Assembly (NCBI GenBank): GCA_016787665.1
Contig: JAEUUC010000001.1
Span: 23,948-87,947 of the forward strand
Direction of reading: 5' to 3'
From: Cyclobacteriaceae bacterium
Lineage (GTDB): Bacteria; Bacteroidota; Bacteroidia; Cytophagales; Cyclobacteriaceae
DNA: 64,000 bases
The translations under genes were made by a program, and so were the position numbers. The notes below the pieces were generated by a model. It was not told the DNA's origin. It saw only the letters and a list, made by a program, of their open reading frames with translations, and made no database searches. Positions 26,766-35,631 of the stretch are shown in pieces. How positions within the stretch are numbered: the stretch's first letter is position 1; each line of letters starts with the position of its first letter.

Positions 26766-29700
26766 ATGCGTTTGTTGTTCCTTACATTTTTTTTGGCTCT
26801 GTCGCTGGTCAGCCAGGCCACGTTGGCGCAATCGATCGTAACTCCATCTTCGGTACACATCGCCAGCCTTAGTCACGATAAGCAATGGGTGGTGTATGCG
26901 GATGCCAGCCATGTATACCTGGCGCGTACCAGCGACCTGGGGGTGGTCGATCAATGGCCGTATTCCCTCGCCTCACAGGGTCGTGTTACACAACTTTCGT
27001 TTTCTGAGGGAAATTCAAACGTGTTCCGCGTGCAGTACAGCCGCTGGAACGGGGACTTCGCGCCAATGGATATCAACGTGTACCCTGCGGACAGCGTGTT
27101 CTTTTACAACCACGCGCAAAAGAAAAAGGTTGCTGCCCTGCCGGGCAACATGATGGTGGCGTATGCAACTGAAAACAACCGATATGCCGTGGCGGCCAAT
27201 GAGTTTTTCCGATATCCTTTTGAAGGTAAAGACCATTATGCGGCACGGAAGGGTATCATCGGGTTATTCCCGGGCAATACGCGTCACCCGCTGCCCAAAG
27301 TGGCTTTGCAAGTGGCGATGAGCCGTGATGGCGCGTTGCTGGCGTTGGCGTACTTTGATTCATTGGCGCGAGGAGGTTCCTCCCTCTATTCCATGGAGGT
27401 GAGACGATTTCATGACTTCAGCCTGGTGGCTCAGCGCGGAGGGCTCACCGAAAAACCCGGCCGGTTAACATTCAGTAAAAACGGAAAGCACGTGGTCTGG
27501 CAGCCGGAGTCCGATGCGAACGACCGACCTGTTTCAATCTGGAATTCAAACACCTTAATGGATGCCAAGCTCTCGGCCGGAGATACCGTTGAGGTCCATC
27601 CGATTGTTCGAGACAACAACTTGGTGGAATACCTGGATCGTGGCTTGAAGATTACCCGCAGAAATTTGATCACTAACGAGGTGGAATGGACACTCTGGCC
27701 TGGCATAACCGGAGTTTTCCACAAAGGGGTTTTGCCGCTTGATGATCGCTACGTGCTTGTGTACGGAGACGAGAAGGCCAATAACGGACTGTTATCCGGA
27801 AGAGGGATACTGAAGAAAATTGATCTGGAAGAGTTTAGCATCTATTCGAAGAATGAGCCTTCCAAACGAACCGATACGTTGTTTCATCCTCAGTCTCTCC
27901 GGATTCAGGAGAATGTACTACTGACAGAAAAGTTCGTAGCATCGGATGATGGTCGCGTGCTGGTCGGCACTTTCGAAAACGTGCTGGAAGTATGGTCGGC
28001 CGATTCGCGAAGAAAACTAGCAACTCACCGTTTCAATGACGACATCAAAGCCTACCCGGACCAAACAGGCCAGTCCATTCTTGTTTTTGAGAAATACGTT
28101 CAGCGTAGCTATGGAGAGTTCAAGGTCCATGTTTTGGATTTGAGTCAAGGCGTTCTCACCTCACAAATAGTTCAAACAGAGGAAAGGGATTTTATGGATC
28201 CCACGCTCTTCTGCAATTGCTTTGCTATTGCGCAGGAGCCGGGCACCTGGGTTTGCAACGATCAGGGGACCTCGTTCTGGAGGTTAACGAGCAAGAGTCT
28301 AATGCCTGAGCGATTGGTGGTGGTAGAGGTGGAGGAAAAGAAAAAGTATGCATACCGGGTTGATCACGTGATCATGACGTTGCAGCCGGATGTTCTCCAG
28401 TTCCGGCTCAGCAGGCGGCTGTGGGACAGTCATGATTATCAACCCGTGTCACGGCACCAGCTCGATATCCGAACCCGCGAAGTGAAGCTCATTGGGAAAA
28501 GCGAATCTACTGGGCCCTATTGGCAACTGACAGCCGATGCTGCCATTTATCAGGAGGCTAATGCGTTGATTCTGGTGGCCAGCGATAGAAAGCAGGAGCT
28601 CATACCTCACGTAAACGCACTGTCGAGGTTGGACGTGCAGCCGTGGGGACAACAGGCAGCTATTTTTTACCGGCTCAAATCTGCAGCCGACAGTGTAAAT
28701 GTCACCATCGTGCAGGTGCCTGATGGCCGTATCGTACATCAGGCGATGCTGCCAGATATGGACAGCTACAGCTTTGTAAATAGCCGGATTCATTTCCGCT
28801 TTCGCGAAAATCTGTATTCGTGGATACCGGATTCCCACAGCATTGTTCATTGGGACAAGGCCGAGTTCAATCAGGAGTCGTATAAAAGATTAACTCAGGA
28901 GGGAGATCTGCAATTTGACGGCCATGAGCAATTACTCCTCAAAGGTTCAGTGCTGGTGAACCTGGCCGATCTGCAGACCCGGGTGATTTTGCCTACCTAT
29001 GTTTTTGGTGCACTCCTAAACGGGAAGTACAAGGGCAGTATTGTGTATACCGTTGACAGCACGTACCGGCAAATGGATGGTACCTACGGGGCCGGGCTCA
29101 AGTATCCGTTTTATCACCTGGTTTTAGCAAAGGTAAATCAGCCTGGCCGCCCCGTGGCCAGATCAGCTATGATCCGGCTTGGTGAAAGTGAGCGAATTCA
29201 ACACCCTTTTTGGGTTTCCAAAACTGGTCGATACGTGGCCTTCCAGTTGGAGGACCACAGGAGCAAGGGAGTTAGCTATCAGTTCAACTTGCTCGATGTT
29301 GAAACTATGAAAGTGACTACGCTTGCTCATGAGGAAGTAAGAACAGTTTTGTTCTCGCCCGATGATAGGTCGATAGCCTGGGCTGCACCAAATATTTTTT
29401 TACAAATGGGGTCAATCACCTATAAGATATTTGACCTTACCTCCGGACGCAAAAAAGCGGTGTCATCCGGAGTAATAGCGGACTTACTCGATGGGCAGGT
29501 GCTAAAAGCAGTTTGGGGTGGTGTATCAGTGGGAACTGTTTCTGGCGACTCCGTTCAACAAATTCGTTTCTTGCACTCGAGGGAAAACATGACCAGCGCG
29601 ACCTTCGCAATTGACCAAAAGCTCGTCATTGGGGGCAGCGATCAGGGAAATGTTTTTGTATGGAACCTTGAAAAATCATCGCCTATCGCCCGAATACCGT

Positions 29701-31217
29701 GTGGCTTTGGCGAAGTGAAAAAACTAATTGTATCCAAAGACAAGTTGTACGTGTTACTGGCCAACATGCGCCTCGCGGTGGTTGACCTCACCACCCGCAA
29801 GTTGAGTCTCACGGCCCAGTTTCAGCGGCAGGAATCCGAGGCCCATGTTTCGTGGTTTACGCCCGAAGGGTATTACTGGGTTGGTCGTGACCAGGTGCGC
29901 AGGTATCATTTTGTCCGCGGGCTGGAGGCATTCGCGCTGTCCAGTTTTGAAGTCCGACTTAACCGGCCGGACATTATCCTCAGCCGAACCGGGTTTTCAA
30001 CACCGGAACTGATTACTGGATTTCATGAGGCCTACCAAAAGAGATTAGCCCGATACCCGGCCTTTTCAAAAAACGAGGACTGGAGCACCCGTTTGCCATC
30101 CGTAGTAACCATTGAAGGGAAGTCCAATTTTCCGCAGGTGACCCGGAATGTCGAATTTGACATGAGCGTGATGGCACGCTCGAACGGCAGCCGATTAAGG
30201 ACCATTTTTATTTACGTCAATGGAAACCCGGTGAACGGGCAACAGGGCCTTGCCACCGGTGCGGTGAATGAATTCCGGACGCAGGTCAGACTCAAGCTGT
30301 CGACCGGTACCAATACGATACGGGTCGTGGCGGAAGATGAGACGGGCCTCGAAAGTTTTCCGGAGTCACATGAGGTGGAACTGCAACGGGAGTACACGCC
30401 AAGAATATATTTTGTCGGTGTGGGTGTTTCGAAATACCAGGATACGACCATGAATTTGCGGTATGCTGATGTTGATGTGAGGCGAATGGCAGAGTATTTC
30501 AGCTGGCGATTTAAAGATCGGTTGATGGTCGATACGCTACTTAACGAACAGGTTACCGCTGACAATCTGGTGGCGTTGAAGGAGCGGCTGGCCCATACCA
30601 ATGAAGATGATTATGTCATCGTGGCGTTTTCAGGGCATGGCGTGCTGAACAAAAAGATGGATTTTTATTTTTCCACCCACGACATCGATTTTGGTCAACC
30701 CGAAAAAGCCGGATTCTCCTACGCCCAAATGGAAGCACTCACCGATAATCTGCCGGCCAGGCGAAAGCTGATGCTGATTGATGCGTGTCATGGTGGAGAG
30801 GTCGATCGGGATGCACCAACCGTTCGGGCAGGCGAATCCCTTGCGCCATCGGTTCAGGTCTATCAATCGAGGGGCGCAGAGGCTGAAGTGGAGGCCCGAC
30901 ACACGTCTTCTTTCCGGCTGATGCAGGGTTTGTTTTCGGATATGAAACAGTCCAATGGAACGTTTGTGATTTCGGCTTCGTCCGGTGATGAGTTTGCGTT
31001 TGAAAGTCCGGAGTGGCGCGGGGGTGTGTTCACGTACAGTTTTTTACATACGCTCGATGAACTGTATGACGAAGCCCGTGGCAAGCCGATCTTCCAGGTA
31101 TCCACGCTGCGCAACCGGGTTTATGACATGGTGATTGGACTAACTCAGAATCGCCAGCGCCCCACCTCGCGTGCTGAGAACCTGGATTGGAATTGGCGGT
31201 TTCCGGAGTTGAATTGA
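26766..31217 (+). CDS. Secreted beta-propeller caspase, 1483 residues
   Basis: I chose ATG 26766 since it starts the signal peptide (MRLLFLTFFLALSLVSQATL); the frame is open from 26700. About 1100 residues of WD40/PD40-like propeller blades follow; one clear blade is VIGGSDQGNVFVWNLE. Then comes an Ig-like beta domain and a C-terminal caspase domain (from YFVGVGVSKYQD) with His1291 (FSGHGVL) and Cys1341 (IDACHGG). The motif SRGAEAEVE, with Arg1369, sits 28 residues after the catalytic Cys, where caspases have the cleavable linker between large and small subunits. Domain order is the same as in the 19234 protein. Confidence 0.88.
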   Translation: MRLLFLTFFLALSLVSQATLAQSIVTPSSVHIASLSHDKQWVVYADASHVYLARTSDLGVVDQWPYSLASQGRVTQLSFSEGNSNVFRVQYSRWNGDFAPMDINVYPADSVFFYNHAQKKKVAALPGNMMVAYATENNRYAVAANEFFRYPFEGKDHYAARKGIIGLFPGNTRHPLPKVALQVAMSRDGALLALAYFDSLARGGSSLYSMEVRRFHDFSLVAQRGGLTEKPGRLTFSKNGKHVVWQPESDANDRPVSIWNSNTLMDAKLSAGDTVEVHPIVRDNNLVEYLDRGLKITRRNLITNEVEWTLWPGITGVFHKGVLPLDDRYVLVYGDEKANNGLLSGRGILKKIDLEEFSIYSKNEPSKRTDTLFHPQSLRIQENVLLTEKFVASDDGRVLVGTFENVLEVWSADSRRKLATHRFNDDIKAYPDQTGQSILVFEKYVQRSYGEFKVHVLDLSQGVLTSQIVQTEERDFMDPTLFCNCFAIAQEPGTWVCNDQGTSFWRLTSKSLMPERLVVVEVEEKKKYAYRVDHVIMTLQPDVLQFRLSRRLWDSHDYQPVSRHQLDIRTREVKLIGKSESTGPYWQLTADAAIYQEANALILVASDRKQELIPHVNALSRLDVQPWGQQAAIFYRLKSAADSVNVTIVQVPDGRIVHQAMLPDMDSYSFVNSRIHFRFRENLYSWIPDSHSIVHWDKAEFNQESYKRLTQEGDLQFDGHEQLLLKGSVLVNLADLQTRVILPTYVFGALLNGKYKGSIVYTVDSTYRQMDGTYGAGLKYPFYHLVLAKVNQPGRPVARSAMIRLGESERIQHPFWVSKTGRYVAFQLEDHRSKGVSYQFNLLDVETMKVTTLAHEEVRTVLFSPDDRSIAWAAPNIFLQMGSITYKIFDLTSGRKKAVSSGVIADLLDGQVLKAVWGGVSVGTVSGDSVQQIRFLHSRENMTSATFAIDQKLVIGGSDQGNVFVWNLEKSSPIARIPCGFGEVKKLIVSKDKLYVLLANMRLAVVDLTTRKLSLTAQFQRQESEAHVSWFTPEGYYWVGRDQVRRYHFVRGLEAFALSSFEVRLNRPDIILSRTGFSTPELITGFHEAYQKRLARYPAFSKNEDWSTRLPSVVTIEGKSNFPQVTRNVEFDMSVMARSNGSRLRTIFIYVNGNPVNGQQGLATGAVNEFRTQVRLKLSTGTNTIRVVAEDETGLESFPESHEVELQREYTPRIYFVGVGVSKYQDTTMNLRYADVDVRRMAEYFSWRFKDRLMVDTLLNEQVTADNLVALKERLAHTNEDDYVIVAFSGHGVLNKKMDFYFSTHDIDFGQPEKAGFSYAQMEALTDNLPARRKLMLIDACHGGEVDRDAPTVRAGESLAPSVQVYQSRGAEAEVEARHTSSFRLMQGLFSDMKQSNGTFVISASSGDEFAFESPEWRGGVFTYSFLHTLDELYDEARGKPIFQVSTLRNRVYDMVIGLTQNRQRPTSRAENLDWNWRFPELN

Positions 31218-31591
31218 TTCGGGGTGGCGCCAGGGTTGCCGGTACTTTTGCTCATCCAAGAGCCCGTTTTTGGCTACCCTGTTCAAAACCTGTCTGCTGC
31301 GGGAAGCCCAACCATGGTATTATTACTTTCAACGCGTTGAAGATGTGCCTTGAAAAGTCACAACCCGAGCCCTGTCCCGGTGAGTTTGACAGTCATGAAC
31401 CCGGGGAGACTTTCTTATGCTTACTCAAAAGAGGCAGGCGCAGTCTGATTTCCAGTTGTTTAAGTGTTGGCCGTCTTAAATGAACACGAATACCCTCTGG
31501 TCCTTAAAAAAATTAGTTTTCGCAGGTTGACTTTTGCCGAATTCATTCATTAACTTTCAAAACACAATTCTTAACCTAATTTCAAACCCTT
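31218..31591. other. Intergenic region carrying an ECF-type promoter
   Basis: The 374 bases between the propeller caspase and the small secreted protein hold the promoter at 31526-31554. I see no gene, tRNA or clear hairpin in the remaining 300 bases. Confidence 0.5.
31526..31554 (+). promoter_or_regulatory. Candidate ECF-sigma promoter (small secreted protein and downstream operon)
   Basis: GTTGAC (31526-31531), 16 bases, CATTAAC (31548-31554), then 37 bases to the ATG at 31592. Confidence 0.65.
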
Positions 31592-31996
31592 ATGAAAAAA
31601 TCAGTATTAGTGGGCACGATCCTTTCGGCCTTCGTTTTTATGCTGCTGCTTTCCACAGAAAGCTACGCGCAGAAAGAACTGACGGGTGCCAAAGTTGAAA
31701 AGTCCAGAGGCGCTGCACGTGCCATGCCGGATGACTCCAAGCCGGAGGCAAAACCGGAAAAGTCACGTGGTTCCGGACCCGGCACTTGCTGTCTGTCGTT
31801 CAGTAATTACACCGGCTACTACGTTGACATCTGGGTAGACAATGTTTACCGCGGTCGCCTCAATCCGTGGGATGACGGAGATGTGTGTGTAGGCAATGGC
31901 TTTACCTCATGGTATGCGGAATCTTCTGGTGGTACCGTGTTCTGGAGCGATGCCAGCAATTGCAACGGCAACAAGATCTGGAACCTGAAGTACTAA
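31592..31996 (+). CDS. Small secreted protein with duplicated EKSRG motif
   Basis: A 134-residue protein with a signal peptide (ending SYAQ, residue 27). A roughly 35-residue hydrophilic pro-like segment contains two copies of K-x-E-K-S-R-G (Arg39 and Arg59). A compact Cys/Trp/Tyr-rich domain follows (GTCCLSFSNYTGYYVDIWVD.. with four Cys, ending WNLKY), beta-rich in appearance. No family recognised. It is the first gene behind an ECF-type promoter and is followed by a terminator, then the protease/caspase operon. The layout resembles a precursor matured by Arg-directed cleavage; that is inference. Confidence 0.75.
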   Translation: MKKSVLVGTILSAFVFMLLLSTESYAQKELTGAKVEKSRGAARAMPDDSKPEAKPEKSRGSGPGTCCLSFSNYTGYYVDIWVDNVYRGRLNPWDDGDVCVGNGFTSWYAESSGGTVFWSDASNCNGNKIWNLKY

Positions 31997-32018
31997 TCAG
32001 CCAAACATCAACACAAGA

Positions 32019-32046
32019 AAAGGCACGGGTTAACATCTGTGCCTTT
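32019..32046 (+). terminator. Intrinsic terminator/attenuator before the protease-caspase operon
   Basis: Stem AAAGGCAC/GTGCCTTT with a 12-base loop and a T run. It is 22 bases after the stop at 31996 and 27 bases before the ATG at 32073. No separate promoter is obvious for the operon, so read-through is likely. Confidence 0.7.
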
Positions 32047-32072
32047 TTCCTTCCAACCCCAAACCACCCCAT

Positions 32073-33524
32073 ATGCGCAACCGTCTGCTTGTTGGCTTAC
32101 TGTTATTGTTTTGCCTGGCCCACGGGCCCGGGTGGAGCCAAACCACAACCCCGGACATGCTGGAGAATGCCATTACCAGCGTAGTAACCGTTGGGGTTTA
32201 TCAAACCGATGTACTGAACAAAGTATACGGTTTCCGCGGAGGCCTTAACATCCCGGAAAAAGCCTATGAAAAAGCCCTTGATCTGACAGGCACCGAATGG
32301 ACGGGCTCCGGCTTTTTGTATGAGTACAAAGGAAGGAAATATGCCATCACCAACGCTCACGTGATCGAGAATGCCTCTACGGAGGACAGCAGCGTTTTTG
32401 TTTTTATGTACGACCGCTCCAAACACATGGTAAAAGTATTGGGTGCGGATTCGTTTTACGACATTGCCGTGCTGGAGTTTGCCCAGGCACCCGGCACAGC
32501 CTACCCGGCTATGGCGTTTAAACAAGAGCCCGCTCGTTTGGGCGAGCCTGTCTACGCCATCGGTAATCCGCTGGGAGAGTTCCCGTATTCGGTTTCCGAA
32601 GGTATCATCAGCGGCAAAAATCGCGTACGGGGTTCGTTCAAAGGTAAATTTGGATTTCTGCAATCAACCGCCACCATCATCTGGGGTAATAGCGGGGGTC
32701 CGCTCGTAGATCAGAAAGGAAAAGTGGCGGGCATCAACTCGCAAATTGAAATCACCAGCAACGGTTACATTCAACCGCAAATCAATTTTGCCCTCGAGGC
32801 CGGTTTGTCCGAACGTCTGGTACGCGAACTCATCGACAACCGCGGCCGCGTGGTGCGCACCTATTTGGGCGTAGGCCTGGCTCAGCAATACGATGGTTAT
32901 TCGGCCATGACCTATCCCGTGTACCTAAGTCAGGTGGTGGAAAATTCACCGGCAGCCAACGAATTGATTAAGTATATCGGTAGTCCGCTCACACACATTA
33001 ACGGTGAAGCCATTGCCAGTGTAGAGCAGGCATTGGGAATACTGGAGGCTATTAAACCCGGACGGCCAGTCGAGTTCACCTTGCAGGTGTTTGGTGAAGT
33101 GCGCAAAGTCTCGGTAACGGGTCGTCAGTTGGACGATGCCGCGTTGTCGTCATTGGCTTCGCATGTGCTGCGCCAAAGCCAGTTTTTCAGCTTTGATCAG
33201 GATGCGCCCCAGGCCATTGTGAGGTACAACCACCGAACCACGCTGGCCATGCAGGATAACCTGATGGTGATTAAGCCGACCGGTAATACCGAGAGTGCAA
33301 CCTACCAGGTGGTGGCCGCGGGGATTTCCAGCCCGGATAACAATACCGATTTTTACAAGGTGGTGACCATGGCCGAGTTAGGATCGGCTATCCGCCTGTC
33401 GTCAATGAGCGGGGCGCTTGACCTGGCGGTGGTGCGCACCGATGATGAATTTCAAAACGTAGTCAACTTCCGGTTTTTCTTTTCCGGAGACGAGAATATT
33501 GTGATGTCCACGTTGTTTTATTAA
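32073..33524 (+). CDS. S1C trypsin-like serine protease with PDZ (HtrA/DegP-like)
   Basis: A 483-residue exported protein; the signal peptide ends near GWSQ. The protease domain carries the triad His in ITNAHVIEN, Asp in FYDIAVLEF and Ser in WGNSGGPLVD. A PDZ-like domain follows (VYLSQVVENSPAANELIKYI), then a C-terminal extension of about 130 residues of unknown fold. It acts in the periplasm or at the surface, and is the first gene of a six-gene unit with caspases. An upstream or downstream role in a proteolytic relay is possible but not shown. Confidence 0.9.
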   Translation: MRNRLLVGLLLLFCLAHGPGWSQTTTPDMLENAITSVVTVGVYQTDVLNKVYGFRGGLNIPEKAYEKALDLTGTEWTGSGFLYEYKGRKYAITNAHVIENASTEDSSVFVFMYDRSKHMVKVLGADSFYDIAVLEFAQAPGTAYPAMAFKQEPARLGEPVYAIGNPLGEFPYSVSEGIISGKNRVRGSFKGKFGFLQSTATIIWGNSGGPLVDQKGKVAGINSQIEITSNGYIQPQINFALEAGLSERLVRELIDNRGRVVRTYLGVGLAQQYDGYSAMTYPVYLSQVVENSPAANELIKYIGSPLTHINGEAIASVEQALGILEAIKPGRPVEFTLQVFGEVRKVSVTGRQLDDAALSSLASHVLRQSQFFSFDQDAPQAIVRYNHRTTLAMQDNLMVIKPTGNTESATYQVVAAGISSPDNNTDFYKVVTMAELGSAIRLSSMSGALDLAVVRTDDEFQNVVNFRFFFSGDENIVMSTLFY

Positions 33525-33545
33525 ACATTACCAAACCCCTTTCAT

Positions 33546-35624
33546 ATGAAATCGATGAGAATTATTTCGGTCAGCCTGTTGGGGTTGGCCTGGCTAACCT
33601 TAACGTTGTCAGCGTTCCGGCCGGCAGCGCCCCCGCTTCAGAAGCATGCCCTGATTATTGCAATCGGTGCTTACGATCAACGATCCACCGGCTGGCAGGA
33701 AATCAGTTCGCAAAATGACATCCCCCTGATTAAATCTGCGTTGCAAAAGCAAGGCTTTCCGGATGGCAATATCACCGTGCTTCAGGATGCCAAGGCCGAT
33801 CGGGCTGGCATACTGGCTGCCCTGGCTGCCCTGGAACAACGTGTGAAAGCGGGCGATATGGTGGTAATCCACTTCTCCAGTCATGGCCAGCAGATTCCCG
33901 ACAACAACGGTGAAGAAGTGGATGGTTATGATGAAGCCATTGTGGCGTTTGGGGCGCCCTCTACGAATTCATATTACAAAAGATCCCGTGGAGCCGACTA
34001 TGACGGAAGTCTTCATTTGAGGGATGAGGAAGTTGGCACAGCCATTAATGGTGTCCGGTCGAAGATCGGCAAGGAAGGACATGTCCTGGTCATCATGGAT
34101 GCGTGCCACTCGGGCACAGGTACCCGCGGTGCAGCCAAGACACGGGGCGGAGTGCCTCCGTTGGATATTCCTGGGGGAGCAGTTGCGCCAACCGGGAAGG
34201 CCGAAGACGGGGGGTTTGGTATTGCCGGTGAAGGTGCCGTGAAATCACGCGGCACGTCCGGTGAAATGGGTAAGATGATCCTGATCTCGGGAGCCCAATC
34301 GCAGGAAGTTAACTATGAAACCGAAGATGATTCCGGAAATGGAGTGGGCTCGCTGTCGTATTGCGTGTCGAAAGCACTATCGAACATGAAGCCGGGCACC
34401 ACCACGTACCGCGCGCTGTTTGCCCAGGTGCTCTCGGAAATGGCGGTGAAAGCTCCGAAACAGACTCCGCAAATTGAAGGAGACATCGACTATGCCATCT
34501 TCGGTGGCAATTTTGTGGCTCAGAAAAAGTATTTCACCGCTACACAGCTGGTCGATAATCAAACCATTAAGATTAACGCAGGCCGGTTGATGAACATATC
34601 GGAGGGGCTCACGGTAGCCGTGGAGAAAGCCGGCACGCCCGCTCCGGGAAAAACTCCGCTGGCTACGGGAAAAGTAACGAGCGTGACCAACTTCGAGGCC
34701 ACCGTCAAACTTGACAAGCCGACCAATATTAAGAATAAGGTTGATGTTTGGGTATTTGCAACCGGGCAACTCGTACCGGATGTGAAGGTGAAGGTGTTTC
34801 TGGATTCCCTGGGCAACACGGAATTGAAGGCCGCTTTGGCGCAGGCTATTGGCGCCATGGGCATGGCGGAAGTGAGCAAAGGCGTCAGCGACATTACGGT
34901 AAAGGAAGAAAGTTCGCGGGGAGTAGTATCGGTCAATCTGCGCAGTACGGCTTATGGCAACTATATTAATGGAGACATTCCGATTACAGCCAACTCAACA
35001 GATGAAGCCGTAAAGGCTATTACGGATCGTATTCAGAATTTTGCCCAGGGCAAAATGTTTAAAGCGCTGAATCTCGAGTCATCCGACTACGATGTGCGGA
35101 TCACCCGTGTTATCCCCTCAAGTACCAATAAGATCACCGATACACTAAGTTATAAGACGCTTGTGGACAAAGGTAATTTTGTCAACGTGCCGGGCGGTAC
35201 CTATATTTTTCTTGAGCTTACCAACTGGGGCGATAAGGTGGCCTACTACAATATTGTGGACATTGAACCCAGTGGTAAGATCAACGCCTTGCTGCCGCGG
35301 GTACAGGCCGATGGCGTGCAGCCTCCGGTTACGGAGTTGATGTTGAACCCGGGGCAGAAGAAAGTAATCCCCTACGCCATTCGCATTTCTCCTCCCTATG
35401 GCAACGAAGTATTTAAAGTAATCGCCACCGGGCAGGCCTTTGATTTGGCTTCTACAATCAAGGCACCTACGGCTGCTACGCGGGGCGGGGGCAATCCGAT
35501 CCAGCAATTGGTGGGGAAATCGTTCAATAGTAGTTTCAGCACGCGCGGTGCCGATGCCGAATTCAGCGATGAGATGGGCACCAACACGTCTGAGTTTACA
35601 TTTAAGATTGTGAAGAAGCCGTAG
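33546..35624 (+). CDS. Secreted metacaspase-like caspase family protein
   Basis: A 692-residue protein with a signal peptide (ending near LSAFRPA). The caspase domain has His113 (HFSSHGQQIPD) followed by the acidic NGEEVDGYDEAIV segment typical of metacaspases and often tied to calcium dependence. Cys187 lies in MDACHSGTG. Directly after the Cys comes an insertion with three Arg-Gly sites (Arg194, Arg200, Arg235), resembling a self-cleavage linker. The C-terminal 350 residues are beta-rich, and STRGADAEF (Arg667) lies 26 residues from the end. It is 21 bases after the protease gene. Confidence 0.9.
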   Translation: MKSMRIISVSLLGLAWLTLTLSAFRPAAPPLQKHALIIAIGAYDQRSTGWQEISSQNDIPLIKSALQKQGFPDGNITVLQDAKADRAGILAALAALEQRVKAGDMVVIHFSSHGQQIPDNNGEEVDGYDEAIVAFGAPSTNSYYKRSRGADYDGSLHLRDEEVGTAINGVRSKIGKEGHVLVIMDACHSGTGTRGAAKTRGGVPPLDIPGGAVAPTGKAEDGGFGIAGEGAVKSRGTSGEMGKMILISGAQSQEVNYETEDDSGNGVGSLSYCVSKALSNMKPGTTTYRALFAQVLSEMAVKAPKQTPQIEGDIDYAIFGGNFVAQKKYFTATQLVDNQTIKINAGRLMNISEGLTVAVEKAGTPAPGKTPLATGKVTSVTNFEATVKLDKPTNIKNKVDVWVFATGQLVPDVKVKVFLDSLGNTELKAALAQAIGAMGMAEVSKGVSDITVKEESSRGVVSVNLRSTAYGNYINGDIPITANSTDEAVKAITDRIQNFAQGKMFKALNLESSDYDVRITRVIPSSTNKITDTLSYKTLVDKGNFVNVPGGTYIFLELTNWGDKVAYYNIVDIEPSGKINALLPRVQADGVQPPVTELMLNPGQKKVIPYAIRISPPYGNEVFKVIATGQAFDLASTIKAPTAATRGGGNPIQQLVGKSFNSSFSTRGADAEFSDEMGTNTSEFTFKIVKKP

Positions 35625-35631
35625 CTCTTTC

